Origin: Methylomagnum ishizawai
Lineage (GTDB): Bacteria; Pseudomonadota; Gammaproteobacteria; Methylococcales; Methylococcaceae
Length of the DNA: 64,000 bases
Assembly (NCBI RefSeq): GCF_900155475.1
Contig: NZ_FXAM01000001.1
Span: 2,986,881 to 3,050,880, forward strand
Direction of reading: 5' to 3'
The notes beneath the pieces were generated by a model. That model was not told the origin of the DNA and did no database searches. It saw nothing but the letters and a program-made list of their open reading frames with translations. This document shows, in pieces, positions 8,297 through 18,381 of the stretch (position 1 is the first letter of the stretch; every line of letters starts with the position of its first letter). The position numbers and the translations under genes are program-made.

Positions 8297-11290
8297 ATGA
8301 AAATCCTCGAATACACCGGACTCGATATCGGCAAACACAAGGCCCAGTACCAGAAAATCCTCGACGCCCTCGCCCGCGACGATTTCCGCCAAGCCGAGGT
8401 CAAGAAGCTCGCCAACATCGCCCACGGCAAGTTCTATCGGGCCAAGCTGGACGCCGCCAACCGGCTGCTGTTCTCGCTGGTGCGGCATGAGGGCACGGTC
8501 TACGCCCTGATGCTGGAAGTGATCGAAAACCACGCCTACGACAAATCCCGCTTCCTGCGCGGGGCCGAGGTAGACGAGGACAAACTGCCCGCCGTCGATT
8601 CGCGGGACGCCGTCCAGGACGCCGACCCGGTGCGCTACATCCACCCCGACCGGCGCGAAATCCACCTGCTGGACAAGGTCATCTCCTTCGACGACGCCCA
8701 GGAAGCCGTCTACCGCCTGCCACCGCCCTTGATCGTGGTGGGTTCGGCGGGCAGCGGCAAGACCGCCCTCACCCTGGAAAAGCTCAAGCACACCGAAGGC
8801 GAAGTACTCTACGTCACCCACTCCGCCTATCTGGCCCAGAGCGCCCGCGATCTTTATTACGGCCACGGCTTCGACAAGGAAGGCCAGGACACCACCTTCT
8901 TCTCCTATCGCGAATTCCTGGAAAGCCTACAGGTACCGGAAGGCCGCGAAGCCGGATGGCGCGATTTCGCCGCCTGGTTCGGACGGATGCGCCAGCAGTT
9001 CAAGGGTATCGAGGCCCATCAGGCGTTCGAGGAAATCCGCGGCGTCATCGCCGCCGACGCGGGCGGGGTCTTGGCGCGGGAAACCTACCGGGACTTGGGC
9101 GTGCGGCAATCGATCTTCCCGCAGGAACAGCGCGACCCACTGTACGATTTATTCGAGAAATACCGGGCCTGGCTGGCCGAGGCCAAGCTCTACGACCTCA
9201 ACCTCGTGGCCCATGAATGGACCCCGGCCGCCGCGCCCCGCTACGATTTCGTGGTGGTGGACGAGGTGCAAGACCTCACCACCGCCCAACTGGCCCTGAT
9301 CCTCAAGACCCTCAAGAAACCGGGCCATTTCCTGCTGTGCGGCGATTCCAACCAGATCGTCCATCCCAATTTCTTCTCTTGGAGCAAGGTGAAAAGCCTG
9401 TTCTGGCGCGATCCCGAGTTGGCGGCGCGGCAGGAACTCCGGGTGCTGCGGGCCAATTTCCGCAACAGCCACGAGGCCACCCGCGTCGCCAACACCTTGC
9501 TCAAGATCAAGCACCGCCGTTTCGGCTCCATCGACCGCGAGAGCAATTTCCTGGTGGACGCGGTGGCGGGCGAAACCGGGGCCGTGACCGTCCTCAACGA
9601 CAAGGACGCGGTGAAGAAGGAACTTAACCAGAAGACCAAGTCCTCGACCCAGTTCGCCGTGCTGGTCATGCGCGACGAGGACAAGGCCGAGGCCCGCCGG
9701 TTCTTCCAAACGCCCTTGATCTTCTCCATCCACGAGGCCAAGGGGCTGGAATACGAGAACATCATCCTGTACCGCTTCGTCTCCGACCACCGGGCCGAAT
9801 TCTCCGATATCGCCGAGGGCGTGACCCCCGAGGATTTAAAAAGCGACGACCTCGAATACCGCCGCGCCAAGGACAAGGCCGACAAATCGCTGGAAATCTA
9901 CAAGTTCTACATCAACGCCCTGTACGTGGCCCTGACCCGCGCCATCCAGAACGTCTACCTGATCGAATCCGACAGCCGCCATCCCTTGCTGGGCCTACTC
10001 GACACCCGCGCCGGCAGCGACAAGGTGGAAGTCGCGGCCAAGAACTCCACCCTGGACGATTGGCAGCGCGAAGCCCGCAAGCTGGAATTGCAGGGCAAGC
10101 AGGAACAGGCCGACGCCATCCGCGCCAATATCCTCAAGCAAACGCCGGTGCCCTGGCCGGTGTTCGACGAAGCCCGGCTGCGCGATACCCTGGTCAAGGT
10201 GTTCCGCGAGCAAGTGCCCGGCTCCAAGCTCAAGCAGCAACTCTACGAATACGCCACCTGCTATGACGAGACGGTCCTGGCCGTTTTGCTCGGCCAGGAA
10301 GCCGGGTACGAAGCCGCCCGCAATTTCCACAAGCAACGCGCCACCCTGGGTTACAAATACCTGATGCCGTATTACGGCAAAGTGTCCAAGGAGGTCTTGC
10401 AGCAATGCGAGCGCCACGGCATCGACCACCGCACGGCAATGAACCTGACGCCCCTGATGGCGGCTTCGGTGGCGGGCAATGTGGCCTTGGTCGAAGCCCT
10501 GCTGGAACGCGGGGCCAACCCGGAACTCACCGACCACCTGGGCCGCAACGCCTTGCACTGGGCCATGGTCGAGGCGTTCCGCGAACCCAAATTCGCCAAG
10601 GGACCGTTCGCCGCCATCTACGAGCGCATCGCCCCGACCAGCATCGACCTGCGGGTCGGCGGGCGGCTGGTGCGCATCGACCGCCACCTGACCGAGTATT
10701 TCTTGTTCCAAACCCTGTGGGCGCAATTCAGGAGCCGGTTCCTCAAGCACGAATGGGGCGATTTCCCCTCGTTCGATACCGGCACGATCCTGGAGACCTG
10801 GCAACATCTGCCCAAGCACGTGCTGAAACCCGAGCGCAACAAGCGCCAGCATCTTTCCAATGTGCTGTCGCGCAACGAGATGGACCGGGATTACGCCTAC
10901 AACCGGCGCTTGTTCAAGCGGATGCGCCAGGGCTGGTATCTGTTCAACCCCGAACTATCGATCCGGCGCAAGACCGCGGAGGGCGAAACCTGGGTTCCGG
11001 TGTACGAGGCACTGAACCTCAAGCTGGTGAAGGAATTCGCCCAGCCGCCGCTGTGGGCCTATATCGACAACCTGCTGAACAGCGCGGGAATCGAACCGCC
11101 GGAGGGCGTGCCGGTCGCCTGCGAGCGGCGGGAACGGCGTTTGCAGCACGACCGCGAGGCGGAAGCGGCGGCGCGGGCGCGGATGCAGGCCGACGCGGAA
11201 CGGAAGCAGCGGGAACGGGAGGAGGAAGCCCGGCGGATGCTGGAGGCTTATCAGCGGCAGAAGCCGGCGGGCAAGGGGAAGAAGAAATAG
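8297..11290 (+). CDS. SF1 (UvrD-like) helicase with RelE-like N-terminus and ankyrin segment
   Basis: A 997-residue protein. Residues about 40-90 (GKFYRAKLDAANRLLFSLVR, then VIENHAYDKSRFLRG) resemble the beta-sheet core of RelE/ParE toxins. The helicase follows: Walker A GSAGSGKTAL near 149, Walker B VVVDEVQDL near 321, LRANFRNSHEAT, then HEAKGLEYENIIL near 478 and ALYVALTRAIQNVYLIE near 545. Residues about 708-765 hold ankyrin-type sequence (TPLMAASVAGNVALVEALLE). The tail is a charged coiled coil ending in Lys. The SF1 assignment is firm; the RelE-like reading is by eye. The domain mix suggests RNA/ribosome or phage-conflict biology, but no function is proven. Confidence 0.82.
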   Translation: MKILEYTGLDIGKHKAQYQKILDALARDDFRQAEVKKLANIAHGKFYRAKLDAANRLLFSLVRHEGTVYALMLEVIENHAYDKSRFLRGAEVDEDKLPAVDSRDAVQDADPVRYIHPDRREIHLLDKVISFDDAQEAVYRLPPPLIVVGSAGSGKTALTLEKLKHTEGEVLYVTHSAYLAQSARDLYYGHGFDKEGQDTTFFSYREFLESLQVPEGREAGWRDFAAWFGRMRQQFKGIEAHQAFEEIRGVIAADAGGVLARETYRDLGVRQSIFPQEQRDPLYDLFEKYRAWLAEAKLYDLNLVAHEWTPAAAPRYDFVVVDEVQDLTTAQLALILKTLKKPGHFLLCGDSNQIVHPNFFSWSKVKSLFWRDPELAARQELRVLRANFRNSHEATRVANTLLKIKHRRFGSIDRESNFLVDAVAGETGAVTVLNDKDAVKKELNQKTKSSTQFAVLVMRDEDKAEARRFFQTPLIFSIHEAKGLEYENIILYRFVSDHRAEFSDIAEGVTPEDLKSDDLEYRRAKDKADKSLEIYKFYINALYVALTRAIQNVYLIESDSRHPLLGLLDTRAGSDKVEVAAKNSTLDDWQREARKLELQGKQEQADAIRANILKQTPVPWPVFDEARLRDTLVKVFREQVPGSKLKQQLYEYATCYDETVLAVLLGQEAGYEAARNFHKQRATLGYKYLMPYYGKVSKEVLQQCERHGIDHRTAMNLTPLMAASVAGNVALVEALLERGANPELTDHLGRNALHWAMVEAFREPKFAKGPFAAIYERIAPTSIDLRVGGRLVRIDRHLTEYFLFQTLWAQFRSRFLKHEWGDFPSFDTGTILETWQHLPKHVLKPERNKRQHLSNVLSRNEMDRDYAYNRRLFKRMRQGWYLFNPELSIRRKTAEGETWVPVYEALNLKLVKEFAQPPLWAYIDNLLNSAGIEPPEGVPVACERRERRLQHDREAEAAARARMQADAERKQREREEEARRMLEAYQRQKPAGKGKKK

Positions 11291-11297
11291 ATGCGCT

Positions 11298-11322
11298 GGT
11301 TCCCACGCCTGGCTTGGGAACC
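11298..11322. repeat. Inverted repeat between convergent genes
   Basis: Perfect 8-bp arms (GGTTCCCA and TGGGAACC) around a 9-base loop, just after the helicase stop. A second imperfect hairpin (AGCCCCGCC against GGCGGAGCC) follows at about 11332-11355. There is no T-run, so these may act as a weak convergent terminator or be a dispersed palindromic repeat. Confidence 0.5.
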
Positions 11323-11360
11323 TCACCCCGCAAGCCCCGCCTACCTGGCGGAGCCTCCCA

Positions 11361-12572
11361 TCAAGTCCGGTATTCGGCGTTGATCCTGACGTAATCGTAG
11401 GAAAAATCGCAGGTCAGCACGGTCTGGCTGGCTACGCCCCGGCCCAGGGCCACGCGGACCAGGATATCGGGCCGGGCCATGACGGCGGCACCGGCTTCCT
11501 CGGTGTAGCCGGGGGCGCGGCCCCCGTGTTCGACGATCAAGACATCGCCCAGCCAGATCGACACGCCGTCGATGTCCAGCCCCACGCACCCGGCCCGCCC
11601 CACGGCGGCGAGGATGCGGCCCCAATTGGGATCGCTGGCGAAGAAGGCGGTCTTGACCAAGGGCGAATGGGCGATGGTCTTGGCGACAGCATGGGCCTCG
11701 GCCTCGTCCTGGGCCTCATCGACCTGGACCCGGATAAACTTGGTGGCCCCTTCCCCGTCGCGGACGATGGCCTCGGCCAGATCGGCGCAGACTTCCCGCA
11801 CCGCCTCGGCGAACAGGGGGAACCCGACGCTGTCGAGGCGCAATTCCAGGTTGCCCGCCGCGCCCGAAGCCAGCAGCACGCAGGCGTCATTGGTGGAGGT
11901 GTCGCCATCCACGGTGATGCAGTTGAAGGTGACATCGACCGCCTTGCCCAAGGCCGCTTGCAGGCTGGCCGCTTCGACCTGGGCATCGGTGGCGACGAAG
12001 GCCAGCAGGGTCGCCATATTGGGCTGGATCATGCCCGCGCCCTTGGCGATGCCGGTGATCGTCACCGTATGGCCGTCGAGTTCCAAGGTCCGGCTGGCCA
12101 GCTTGGGCCGGGTATCGGTGGTCATGATGGCGCGGGCGGCACGTTCCCAGCCGTTTTCGGTCAGCGCGGCCAGGGCGGCGGGCAAGGCTGTTTCGATCTT
12201 GTCCACCGGCAGATATTCGCCGATGACCCCGGTCGAGAACGGCATCACCTGCTCGGCGGCACCACCGGCCAATCCGGCCAGGAGACCGCAGGTGGCACGG
12301 GCATCCGCCAAGCCACGCGGGCCGGTGCCGGCATTGGCATTGCCCGAATTGATCAGCAGCCAGCGCGGCTGCCGGGCCAGATGCTCGCGGGCCACGATCA
12401 CCGGCGCGGCGCAAAAGGCGTTGCGGGTAAACACGGCAGCGGCGCTCGAACCCTCCGCCGCTTCGATTACCAGCACATCGTCCCGGCCCGCCCGTTTGAT
12501 GGCGGCTCCCGCCGCGCCCAGGCGGATACCCCGGACCGGCAAGGCTTCTATGGATTTGACGATTCGGCTCAA
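11361..12572 (-). CDS. argJ: Bifunctional ornithine acetyltransferase / N-acetylglutamate synthase
   Basis: Arginine biosynthesis enzyme that moves the acetyl group from N-acetylornithine to glutamate. The precursor cuts itself into two chains at the Ala-Thr of the conserved segment KGAGMIQPNMATLL, with the nucleophile Thr at about residue 188. Other family motifs are FTRNAFCAAPV, LLINSGNANAGTG and NWGRILAAVGRAG. Length 403 residues is normal. It lies 18 bases downstream of secA on the same strand, so the two genes are probably cotranscribed. Confidence 0.96.
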   Translation of the reverse strand: MSRIVKSIEALPVRGIRLGAAGAAIKRAGRDDVLVIEAAEGSSAAAVFTRNAFCAAPVIVAREHLARQPRWLLINSGNANAGTGPRGLADARATCGLLAGLAGGAAEQVMPFSTGVIGEYLPVDKIETALPAALAALTENGWERAARAIMTTDTRPKLASRTLELDGHTVTITGIAKGAGMIQPNMATLLAFVATDAQVEAASLQAALGKAVDVTFNCITVDGDTSTNDACVLLASGAAGNLELRLDSVGFPLFAEAVREVCADLAEAIVRDGEGATKFIRVQVDEAQDEAEAHAVAKTIAHSPLVKTAFFASDPNWGRILAAVGRAGCVGLDIDGVSIWLGDVLIVEHGGRAPGYTEEAGAAVMARPDILVRVALGRGVASQTVLTCDFSYDYVRINAEYRT

Positions 12573-12590
12573 CTCCCTACCCTCCCCAGT

Positions 12591-15320
12591 TCAGGCCAGC
12601 TTGCCGTGGCATTGCTTGAATTTCATGCCGGAACCGCAAGGACAAGGATCGTTGCGGCCCACCTTGGCGAACGGGCTGGTCGAAGGAACCGCCGGACGGG
12701 GTTGCGGTGCGGCGGGAGAAGCCATTCCAGGCTCGGCCTCGGTGCCGATTTCCAGGGCGCTACCCGCTTCGGCATGCTGGAATTGCATTTCCACAGGGGC
12801 GTTGCGCTGTTCCTCCATGACCTTGACCTCCTCCTCGCTGCGCACATGCACCTTGGAGACGATGCCGATGACCTCGTGCTTGATGCCATCCAGCATGGAG
12901 GTGAACATCTCGAAGGCTTCGCGCTTGTATTCCTGCTTGGGGTCTTTCTGGGCGTAGCCGCGCAGGTGGATACCCTGGCGCAGATGGTCCATGGCGGCGA
13001 GATGGTCCTTCCAGGCGCTATCCAACACCTGCAACATCACGGTCTTCTCGAAATGCCGCATGATCTGCACGCCGACGGACTCGACCTTGGCTTCGTAGAG
13101 CGCGTGCAATTCCTCGATGAGCTTTTGCTTGAGGCGGTCTTCGTACAAATGGGTATCCGCGTCCAACCAAGCCTGGACCGGCACCTTGGAACCCAGGTCG
13201 CGTTCCAAGGCTTCCTCCAAGCCCTTGACATCCCATTGCTCTTCCAAGGTGTGGGGCGGGATGAACTGCTCGAACAACTGCGCGGCCACGGCTTCGCGGG
13301 CTTCGGTGATGGCGGCGGAAATATCCTCGACCTGCATCAGTTCGTCGCGCATGTGGTAGATCACCTTGCGCTGGTCGTTGGCGACGTTGTCGTATTCCAA
13401 CAATTGCTTGCGGATATCGAAGTTGCGGGCCTCGACCTTGCGCTGGGCGTTCTCGATGGCGCGGGTAACCCAAGGATGCTCGATGGCCTCGCCCTGCTGC
13501 ATCCCCAACTTCTGCATCAAAGCCGCCACCCGGTCGGAGGCGAAAATCCGCATCAAGGGGTCTTGCAGCGAGAGGTAGAAGCGCGAGGAACCGGGGTCGC
13601 CCTGACGGCCCGAACGCCCGCGCAACTGGTTGTCGATGCGGCGCGATTCATGGCGTTCGGAACCGATGACGTGCAAGCCGCCAGAAGCCACCACGTCTTC
13701 GTGGCGCTGTTTCCATTCGGCCTTGATGCGGGCGACGGCGGCCTCGTCGTTGGGATCGATGCCGCGCATGTCCTCCTCCACGCTACCGCCCAGCACGATG
13801 TCGGTACCGCGCCCGGCCATATTGGTGGCGATGGTGATGGTGCCGGGCTTGCCGGCCTGGGCCACGATATGGGCTTCCTGCTCGTGGTGCTTGGCGTTCA
13901 AGACCTGATGGGCAATGCCCTCGCGGCGCAGCAACTGGGAAATGACTTCGGAATTCTCGATGGAGGTGGTGCCGACCAGGACCGGCTGGCGGCGTTGCAC
14001 GCAATCGCGGATATCCTCGACGATGGCGCCGTGTTTTTCCTCGACCGTGAGATAGACCAAATCGCCCAAATCCTTGCGCGATACCGGCCGGTTGGCCGGG
14101 ATGCACACCACTTCCAGGCCGTAGATTTGGTGGAACTCGGTGGCTTCGGTATCGGCGGTGCCGGTCATGCCGGACAGCTTGCCGTAGAGGCGGAAATAGT
14201 TCTGGAAGGTGATCGCGGCCAGGGTTTGGCTTTCGTTCTGGACCTGGACGTTTTCCTTGGCCTCGACGGCTTGGTGCAGACCTTCCGACCAGCGCCGACC
14301 CGGCATGGCCCGGCCCGTGAATTCGTCCACGATGATGACCTGGCCCTCGCGCACGATGTAGTCCACATCGCGCTGGAAGATGGCGTGGGCCTTGAGCGAG
14401 GCGTTGATGTAATGCATCAAGCGGATGTTGACGGCATCGTACAGGCTCTCGTTGGGCTGGATCAGGCCATGCTGGACCAGGAGCTTCTCGATGTGTTCGT
14501 GGCCGGTCTCGGTCAGGTAGACCTGGCGCGATTTCTCGTCCACCGAGTAATCGCCGGGGCCGTGTTCCTTTTCCTGCTTGGTCAAATGCGGCATGAGGAC
14601 GTTGACCTTCTGGTAGAGGTCGCTGCGGTCCTCGGAAGTGCCGGAGATAATCAGGGGCGTCCGCGCCTCGTCGATGAGGATGGAATCCACCTCGTCCACG
14701 ATGGCGAAGAATTTGTCGCGCTGGACCCGCTGTTCCTGGCTGAAGGCCATGTTGTCGCGCAGGTAGTCGAAGCCGAATTCGTTGTTGGTGCCGTAGGTGA
14801 TATCGGCGGCGTAGGCTTCGCGGCGCTCTTCGTTGGACAGGTTGGTGACAATGGTCCCGACCGTGAGTCCCAGGAATTGATAGATGCGGCCCATCCAGTC
14901 CGAGTCGCGGCGGGCGAGGTAGTCGTTCACCGTCACCACATGCACGCCCTTGCCAGGGAGGGCGTTGAGATAGGCGGCCAAGGTCGCGACCAGGGTCTTG
15001 CCTTCGCCGGTCTTCATCTCGGCGATCTTGCCGTCGTTCAACACCATGCCGCCGATCAACTGCACATCGAAATGGCGCATGTTGAGGACACGCCAAGAGG
15101 CTTCCCGCACGGTGGCGAAGGCTTCGGGCAACAAGGAATCGAGGGTTTCGCCCCGCGCCAGCCGTTCGCGGAATTCCTGGGTCTTGGCGCTGAGGGCGGC
15201 ATCGGACAGCTGCTGGAACTCCGGCTCCAGGGCATTGATCCGTTTGACTATTTTGGTTTTTTTTCTGACGATGCGATCGTTGCGGCTACCAACGATACTT
15301 TTGACCAGCTTGCCTAGCAT
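12591..15320 (-). CDS. secA: Preprotein translocase ATPase SecA
   Basis: Motor ATPase that drives preproteins through SecYEG. The 909-residue protein has Walker [14 protein letters not shown] near residue 105, the DEAD-type box [16 protein letters not shown], the motif [13 protein letters not shown], and a C-terminal zinc-binding SEC-C tail with [13 protein letters not shown], which binds SecB and ribosomes. The start [16 protein letters not shown] is the family start. No secM-like gene lies upstream; a dciA-type gene is divergent instead. Confidence 0.97.
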   Translation of the reverse strand: MLGKLVKSIVGSRNDRIVRKKTKIVKRINALEPEFQQLSDAALSAKTQEFRERLARGETLDSLLPEAFATVREASWRVLNMRHFDVQLIGGMVLNDGKIAEMKTGEGKTLVATLAAYLNALPGKGVHVVTVNDYLARRDSDWMGRIYQFLGLTVGTIVTNLSNEERREAYAADITYGTNNEFGFDYLRDNMAFSQEQRVQRDKFFAIVDEVDSILIDEARTPLIISGTSEDRSDLYQKVNVLMPHLTKQEKEHGPGDYSVDEKSRQVYLTETGHEHIEKLLVQHGLIQPNESLYDAVNIRLMHYINASLKAHAIFQRDVDYIVREGQVIIVDEFTGRAMPGRRWSEGLHQAVEAKENVQVQNESQTLAAITFQNYFRLYGKLSGMTGTADTEATEFHQIYGLEVVCIPANRPVSRKDLGDLVYLTVEEKHGAIVEDIRDCVQRRQPVLVGTTSIENSEVISQLLRREGIAHQVLNAKHHEQEAHIVAQAGKPGTITIATNMAGRGTDIVLGGSVEEDMRGIDPNDEAAVARIKAEWKQRHEDVVASGGLHVIGSERHESRRIDNQLRGRSGRQGDPGSSRFYLSLQDPLMRIFASDRVAALMQKLGMQQGEAIEHPWVTRAIENAQRKVEARNFDIRKQLLEYDNVANDQRKVIYHMRDELMQVEDISAAITEAREAVAAQLFEQFIPPHTLEEQWDVKGLEEALERDLGSKVPVQAWLDADTHLYEDRLKQKLIEELHALYEAKVESVGVQIMRHFEKTVMLQVLDSAWKDHLAAMDHLRQGIHLRGYAQKDPKQEYKREAFEMFTSMLDGIKHEVIGIVSKVHVRSEEEVKVMEEQRNAPVEMQFQHAEAGSALEIGTEAEPGMASPAAPQPRPAVPSTSPFAKVGRNDPCPCGSGMKFKQCHGKLA

Positions 15321-15462
15321 TGCGGGTGATTCCCAATCCGAACTACAGAATCCGGGGATGATACCGTAAAAGCGTGGCGTTTATAATGATTCGAGTTTCC
15401 GCGGTGCTTTCCAGGGGTAGCCCAACCCGCGCCGATACCCCACCTTCCCCCCGGTTCCCACC

Positions 15463-15972
15463 ATGGCCGACCAGCCCGAACCCGTCCGTCAACACCTGCG
15501 TAGCGAGGGCCTGGCGGCGCTCCGCACCGAATTGGACAAGCAAGCCCGCCTGCTCCAGATCGTGCGCCAAACCCTGCCGGAATCCATGCGCGAGCATTGC
15601 CGCCATTGTCTGCTGGAGGCGGGCGGCAAGCTGCTGCTCTACACCGAATCCGCCGCCTTCGCCTACCAACTCAGGTTCTACGGTCCCGCCGTCGCCGCCC
15701 AGGTCGCCGAAGCCGCCGGCCTCGACACCCCGCCCGAGGTGCGGGTCCGCAACCTGACCCCCAACGGCGCGGAGCAAGCCCGCTATGCCAAACCCAAGGT
15801 CTTCCAGCCCCCGCCCGCGAACGTCGCCGAGCTATTGCGGGAAAACGCCGCCGCCACCCCGCACGAAGACCTGCGGGAAGCCTTGTTGCGCCTGAGCCGG
15901 ACCGTGGACGAACTCAACCGGCGCGGCCCGCAAGAACCGGACGGCCCGCCCAAAACCGGGCCGGGACGCTAG
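15463..15972 (+). CDS. dciA: DciA-type protein (DUF721)
   Basis: A 169-residue member of the DUF721 family; DciA members recruit the replicative helicase DnaB to the origin in bacteria that lack DnaC. The N-terminal half shows the KH-like pattern (CLLEAGGKLLLYTESAAFAY, then LRFYGPAVAAQVAEAAG, then VRVRNL), followed by a low-complexity Pro/Ala-rich tail. Its position divergent from secA is common for this family. The family assignment rests on pattern and context, not on an alignment. Confidence 0.72.
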   Translation: MADQPEPVRQHLRSEGLAALRTELDKQARLLQIVRQTLPESMREHCRHCLLEAGGKLLLYTESAAFAYQLRFYGPAVAAQVAEAAGLDTPPEVRVRNLTPNGAEQARYAKPKVFQPPPANVAELLRENAAATPHEDLREALLRLSRTVDELNRRGPQEPDGPPKTGPGR

Positions 15973-16015
15973 ACCCGGCCACGCCCCGACCCAACGGCGG
16001 GCCGCTCCAAGCGCA

Positions 16016-16047
16016 AAAAAGCCGCCATGCCCAGGCATGGCGGCTTT
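16016..16047 (+). terminator. Intrinsic terminator
   Basis: A hairpin AAAGCCGCCATGCC / GGCATGGCGGCTTT with a short loop follows the dciA-type gene and precedes the convergent RRM gene. Flanking A-run and T-run allow function in both directions. Confidence 0.8.
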
Positions 16048-16111
16048 CTCCTATTCCAGCCTCGCCCGCCGGGGACGGGAATCGCCGATCCCGCCCCGGC
16101 GCTATCCGCGC

Positions 16112-16426
16112 TTAGAAACGGCGTCCGGCACCGAAGCCACCCCGGCCACCGCCGAAGCCACCACCGGCGGGACGATCCTCGCGCGGACGGGCTTCGTTGA
16201 CGGTCAGGTTGCGGCCTTCGACATCCTTGCCGTGCAGCGCGGCGATGGCGGCCTGGGCCTCCTGGTCGCTGCCCATCTCGACAAAGCCGAAGCCTTTGGA
16301 ACGGCCCGTTTCGCGGTCCATGATGACGTTGGCGGACTGCACCACGCCATGCGGGGCGAACATCGCTTCGAGATCGCTGTTGCCGATCCGGTAGCTCAGG
16401 TTGCCGACATACAGTTTCTTGCTCAT
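16112..16426 (-). CDS. Single-RRM RNA-binding protein
   Basis: A 104-residue protein made of one RRM and a Gly/Arg/Phe-rich tail (GGGFGGGRGGFGAGRRF). RNP2 is KLYVGNLSY and RNP1 is SKGFGFVEM. Such proteins resemble cyanobacterial and proteobacterial cold-inducible RNA-binding proteins that act as RNA chaperones. The start MSKKLYVGNLS has a GGAG five bases upstream; an ATG six codons earlier is less likely. A second RRM gene lies directly upstream on the same strand, so the pair may be a tandem duplication. Confidence 0.92.
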   Translation of the reverse strand: MSKKLYVGNLSYRIGNSDLEAMFAPHGVVQSANVIMDRETGRSKGFGFVEMGSDQEAQAAIAALHGKDVEGRNLTVNEARPREDRPAGGGFGGGRGGFGAGRRF

Positions 16427-16486
16427 AAAAACTCCAAGGGACAAAAAGACAAATACGTAAAGGGTTGGGGTGGGATCCGGCGGGTA

Positions 16487-16753
16487 TCAGCGACGCTTCC
16501 GGCCGCCGCGCCCACCGGGGCGTTCTTCGTTAACACGCAGACTGTTGCCGCGTAGGTTGAATCCGTTCAGGGCGCTGATCGCGGCCCGGGCCTCGTGGCC
16601 CTCCATTTCGATAAAGCCGAAGCCGCGGCAACGGCCTGTGAATATGTCGCGCGCCAGGTTCATCGACCGGACCCGTCCGTGTTCGGCGAACAGCGCGGTG
16701 AATTCCTGCTCGGTGAGGTCGGGCGGCAAATTGCCCGCGTATATTCTCAGCAT
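16487..16753 (-). CDS. Single-RRM RNA-binding protein, second copy
   Basis: An 88-residue RRM protein: RNP2 is RIYAGNLPP and RNP1 is CRGFGFIEM, and the tail is short and basic (GGRGGRKRR). The start MLRIYAGN is preceded by GAGGAAT. It differs clearly from its neighbour at 16112, which argues for an old duplication or independent recruitment. The longer frame upstream has no RRM character. The 61-base gap to the next RRM gene holds no evident terminator. Confidence 0.9.
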   Translation of the reverse strand: MLRIYAGNLPPDLTEQEFTALFAEHGRVRSMNLARDIFTGRCRGFGFIEMEGHEARAAISALNGFNLRGNSLRVNEERPGGRGGRKRR

Positions 16754-17024
16754 AAGATTCCTCGGGTTGTGGCCCGGTGCCTTGGGGCACGACGCCAATC
16801 CTGGCGCGGGCGGGCGATAAAGATGACCACAGGATCGCTTCCAGGGGAGGCATCGCGTGCGGTTTGCGGGAGGAGGCGGGGCTAGCAGAGAGGTGCCGGG
16901 AGGCAGTGACTGACGGGAAGTTCCGAATCCTCGGGGCGCGGGCCAAACCCCGCGCCGCCGACAAACTTGCGACAGCATACGCTGTTTCTGGGAAAACGCC
17001 TAATCCTAATCGGGTTTCCGGTGT

Positions 17025-17345
17025 TCAACGGGAAGCCACCAGCCTGAGTCCGACATTCAACAAAGTCACCCGTCCCCCCAAGAGATGCACGCCGCCCCGG
17101 CGGCGGTTGTCGCCGGTGTCGCTGTACTCGAATTCGTAGACGCGCCACCAAGCGATCCAGCCGTCGGCGGTACGGGTCGGCCGCAAGCGGGTCAGGGCGA
17201 CGGTTTCGTCCAGGAGTTGCAAGCCTTCGGCCCGGCAGGCTTCGCGCACGGCGGCGAGGGCGGTTTCCCGCGCCTGGGTGTTTTCGTACCACAGCCAGCC
17301 GCATCCGGCCACGGCCATGAAGATCAGTATTTCCACGGTGTTCAT
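17025..17345 (-). CDS. DUF3301 family membrane-anchored protein
   Basis: A 106-residue protein with one N-terminal transmembrane segment (VEILIFMAVAGCGWLWY) and the DUF3301 pattern: ARETALAAVREACRAEGLQ, LLDETVALTRLR, RVYEFEYSDTGDNRRRG. The function of this family is unknown; it is widespread in Gammaproteobacteria. The gene is followed downstream by 271 bases with no recognised gene before the RRM pair, and I see no RNA or repeat there. Confidence 0.85.
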   Translation of the reverse strand: MNTVEILIFMAVAGCGWLWYENTQARETALAAVREACRAEGLQLLDETVALTRLRPTRTADGWIAWWRVYEFEYSDTGDNRRRGGVHLLGGRVTLLNVGLRLVASR

Positions 17346-17471
17346 ATCGGGTTCGCGAACAGGTTCATTGGTGGCTGCCCTGCGTGCCAGCGGTAGCGTT
17401 TGGGTTGGGATTCAGCAAACCTTGTCCAGGCCGGGAGCCGGGTCTTGGGTGGGATGGCGGCACGGGCGGGG

Positions 17472-18326
17472 TCACGCCCTGGGCGCGGCACCGTTGCCGA
17501 CCAGGATATCCCGGACATTGGCGGCGATGGTCTGGGCGAGATCGTCGGTGGGCAGATCGTTGGCATCGGTGCCGAAGGGATTTTCCACTTCCTCGGCGAT
17601 GATTTCCAAACTACCCAGGACGTAGAAGATGAAGGTGGTGAACAACGCCGTCCAATAACCGAAGGAATCCACGAACACGAAGGGCATGGACACGATGTAG
17701 GCGAACACGAACTTCTTGATGAACAGGCTATACGAATAAGGGATCGGGGTTTTCTTGATCCGCTCGCAGGCCCCGCAAATCTCGGTGAGTTGGGTCAGGT
17801 CGGGGTTCAGCATCAGGACGTGTTCGGCGGTCAGGTCGCCGCGCCGGTAAAGGCCGTCGATCTCGGCGAACAAATAGGCGGCGACGGCGTTGGGGGCATG
17901 GCGGATCGGGCCTTTGTGGGGCGGATTGGCGTCGCGCAAATGGTCCTTGAGGGTCGCGGCGTAGGCACCCAGTTGGGTGGCGAGCGCGGCGCGGACGGGA
18001 TGGCCCTTGCGCAGATAGGCATTGAGCTTCAAAGCCAGATTGCGCGAGGTATTGACCAGAGAACCCCAAAGCTTGCGCCCTTCCCACCAGCGTTCGTAGG
18101 CGGTGTTGGTGCGGAACACCAGGAGCAGCGAAATCACGAAACCCAGCAGCGAATGCACCGCCGTGGTGGAACTCAGGTGTTCCGGCCAGAGTTCCCGGTC
18201 CACGAAGGCGATCCCCCCCGAGAACACCCCGACCGTCGCCATGGCCGGCAGCAAGCGCCTGAAGGTGTCGCTCTTGTGGAATTTGAAAATCAGTCCCCAC
18301 CAGGATTTAGGATCGTAGGTAATCAC
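17472..18326 (-). CDS. Bestrophin-like (UPF0187) membrane channel protein
   Basis: A 284-residue member of the bacterial bestrophin family (YneE-like), anion or cation channels of the inner membrane. Diagnostic segments are FRTNTAYERWWEGRKLWG, NPFGTDANDLP and a conserved aromatic first helix (WGLIFKFHKSDTFRRL). Four hydrophobic segments are visible. The start is GTG with GGGAG upstream. Substrate and physiological role cannot be read from the sequence. Confidence 0.9.
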   Translation of the reverse strand: MITYDPKSWWGLIFKFHKSDTFRRLLPAMATVGVFSGGIAFVDRELWPEHLSSTTAVHSLLGFVISLLLVFRTNTAYERWWEGRKLWGSLVNTSRNLALKLNAYLRKGHPVRAALATQLGAYAATLKDHLRDANPPHKGPIRHAPNAVAAYLFAEIDGLYRRGDLTAEHVLMLNPDLTQLTEICGACERIKKTPIPYSYSLFIKKFVFAYIVSMPFVFVDSFGYWTALFTTFIFYVLGSLEIIAEEVENPFGTDANDLPTDDLAQTIAANVRDILVGNGAAPRA

Positions 18327-18381
18327 GCCGGGCTCCCCGTCAATTCGACCAGGGCCGGATTATAAACGGCCCGGCCCGGTT

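Noticed and set aside
11526-15317. A 1263-codon open frame opposite argJ and secA, and similar very long frames opposite the redox gene (28099-30543) and the TPR gene (33123-35867)
   Set aside because: They mirror clear real genes on the other strand and exist only because GC-rich codons rarely give stops in the opposite frame. Their products are low-complexity with no domain signal.
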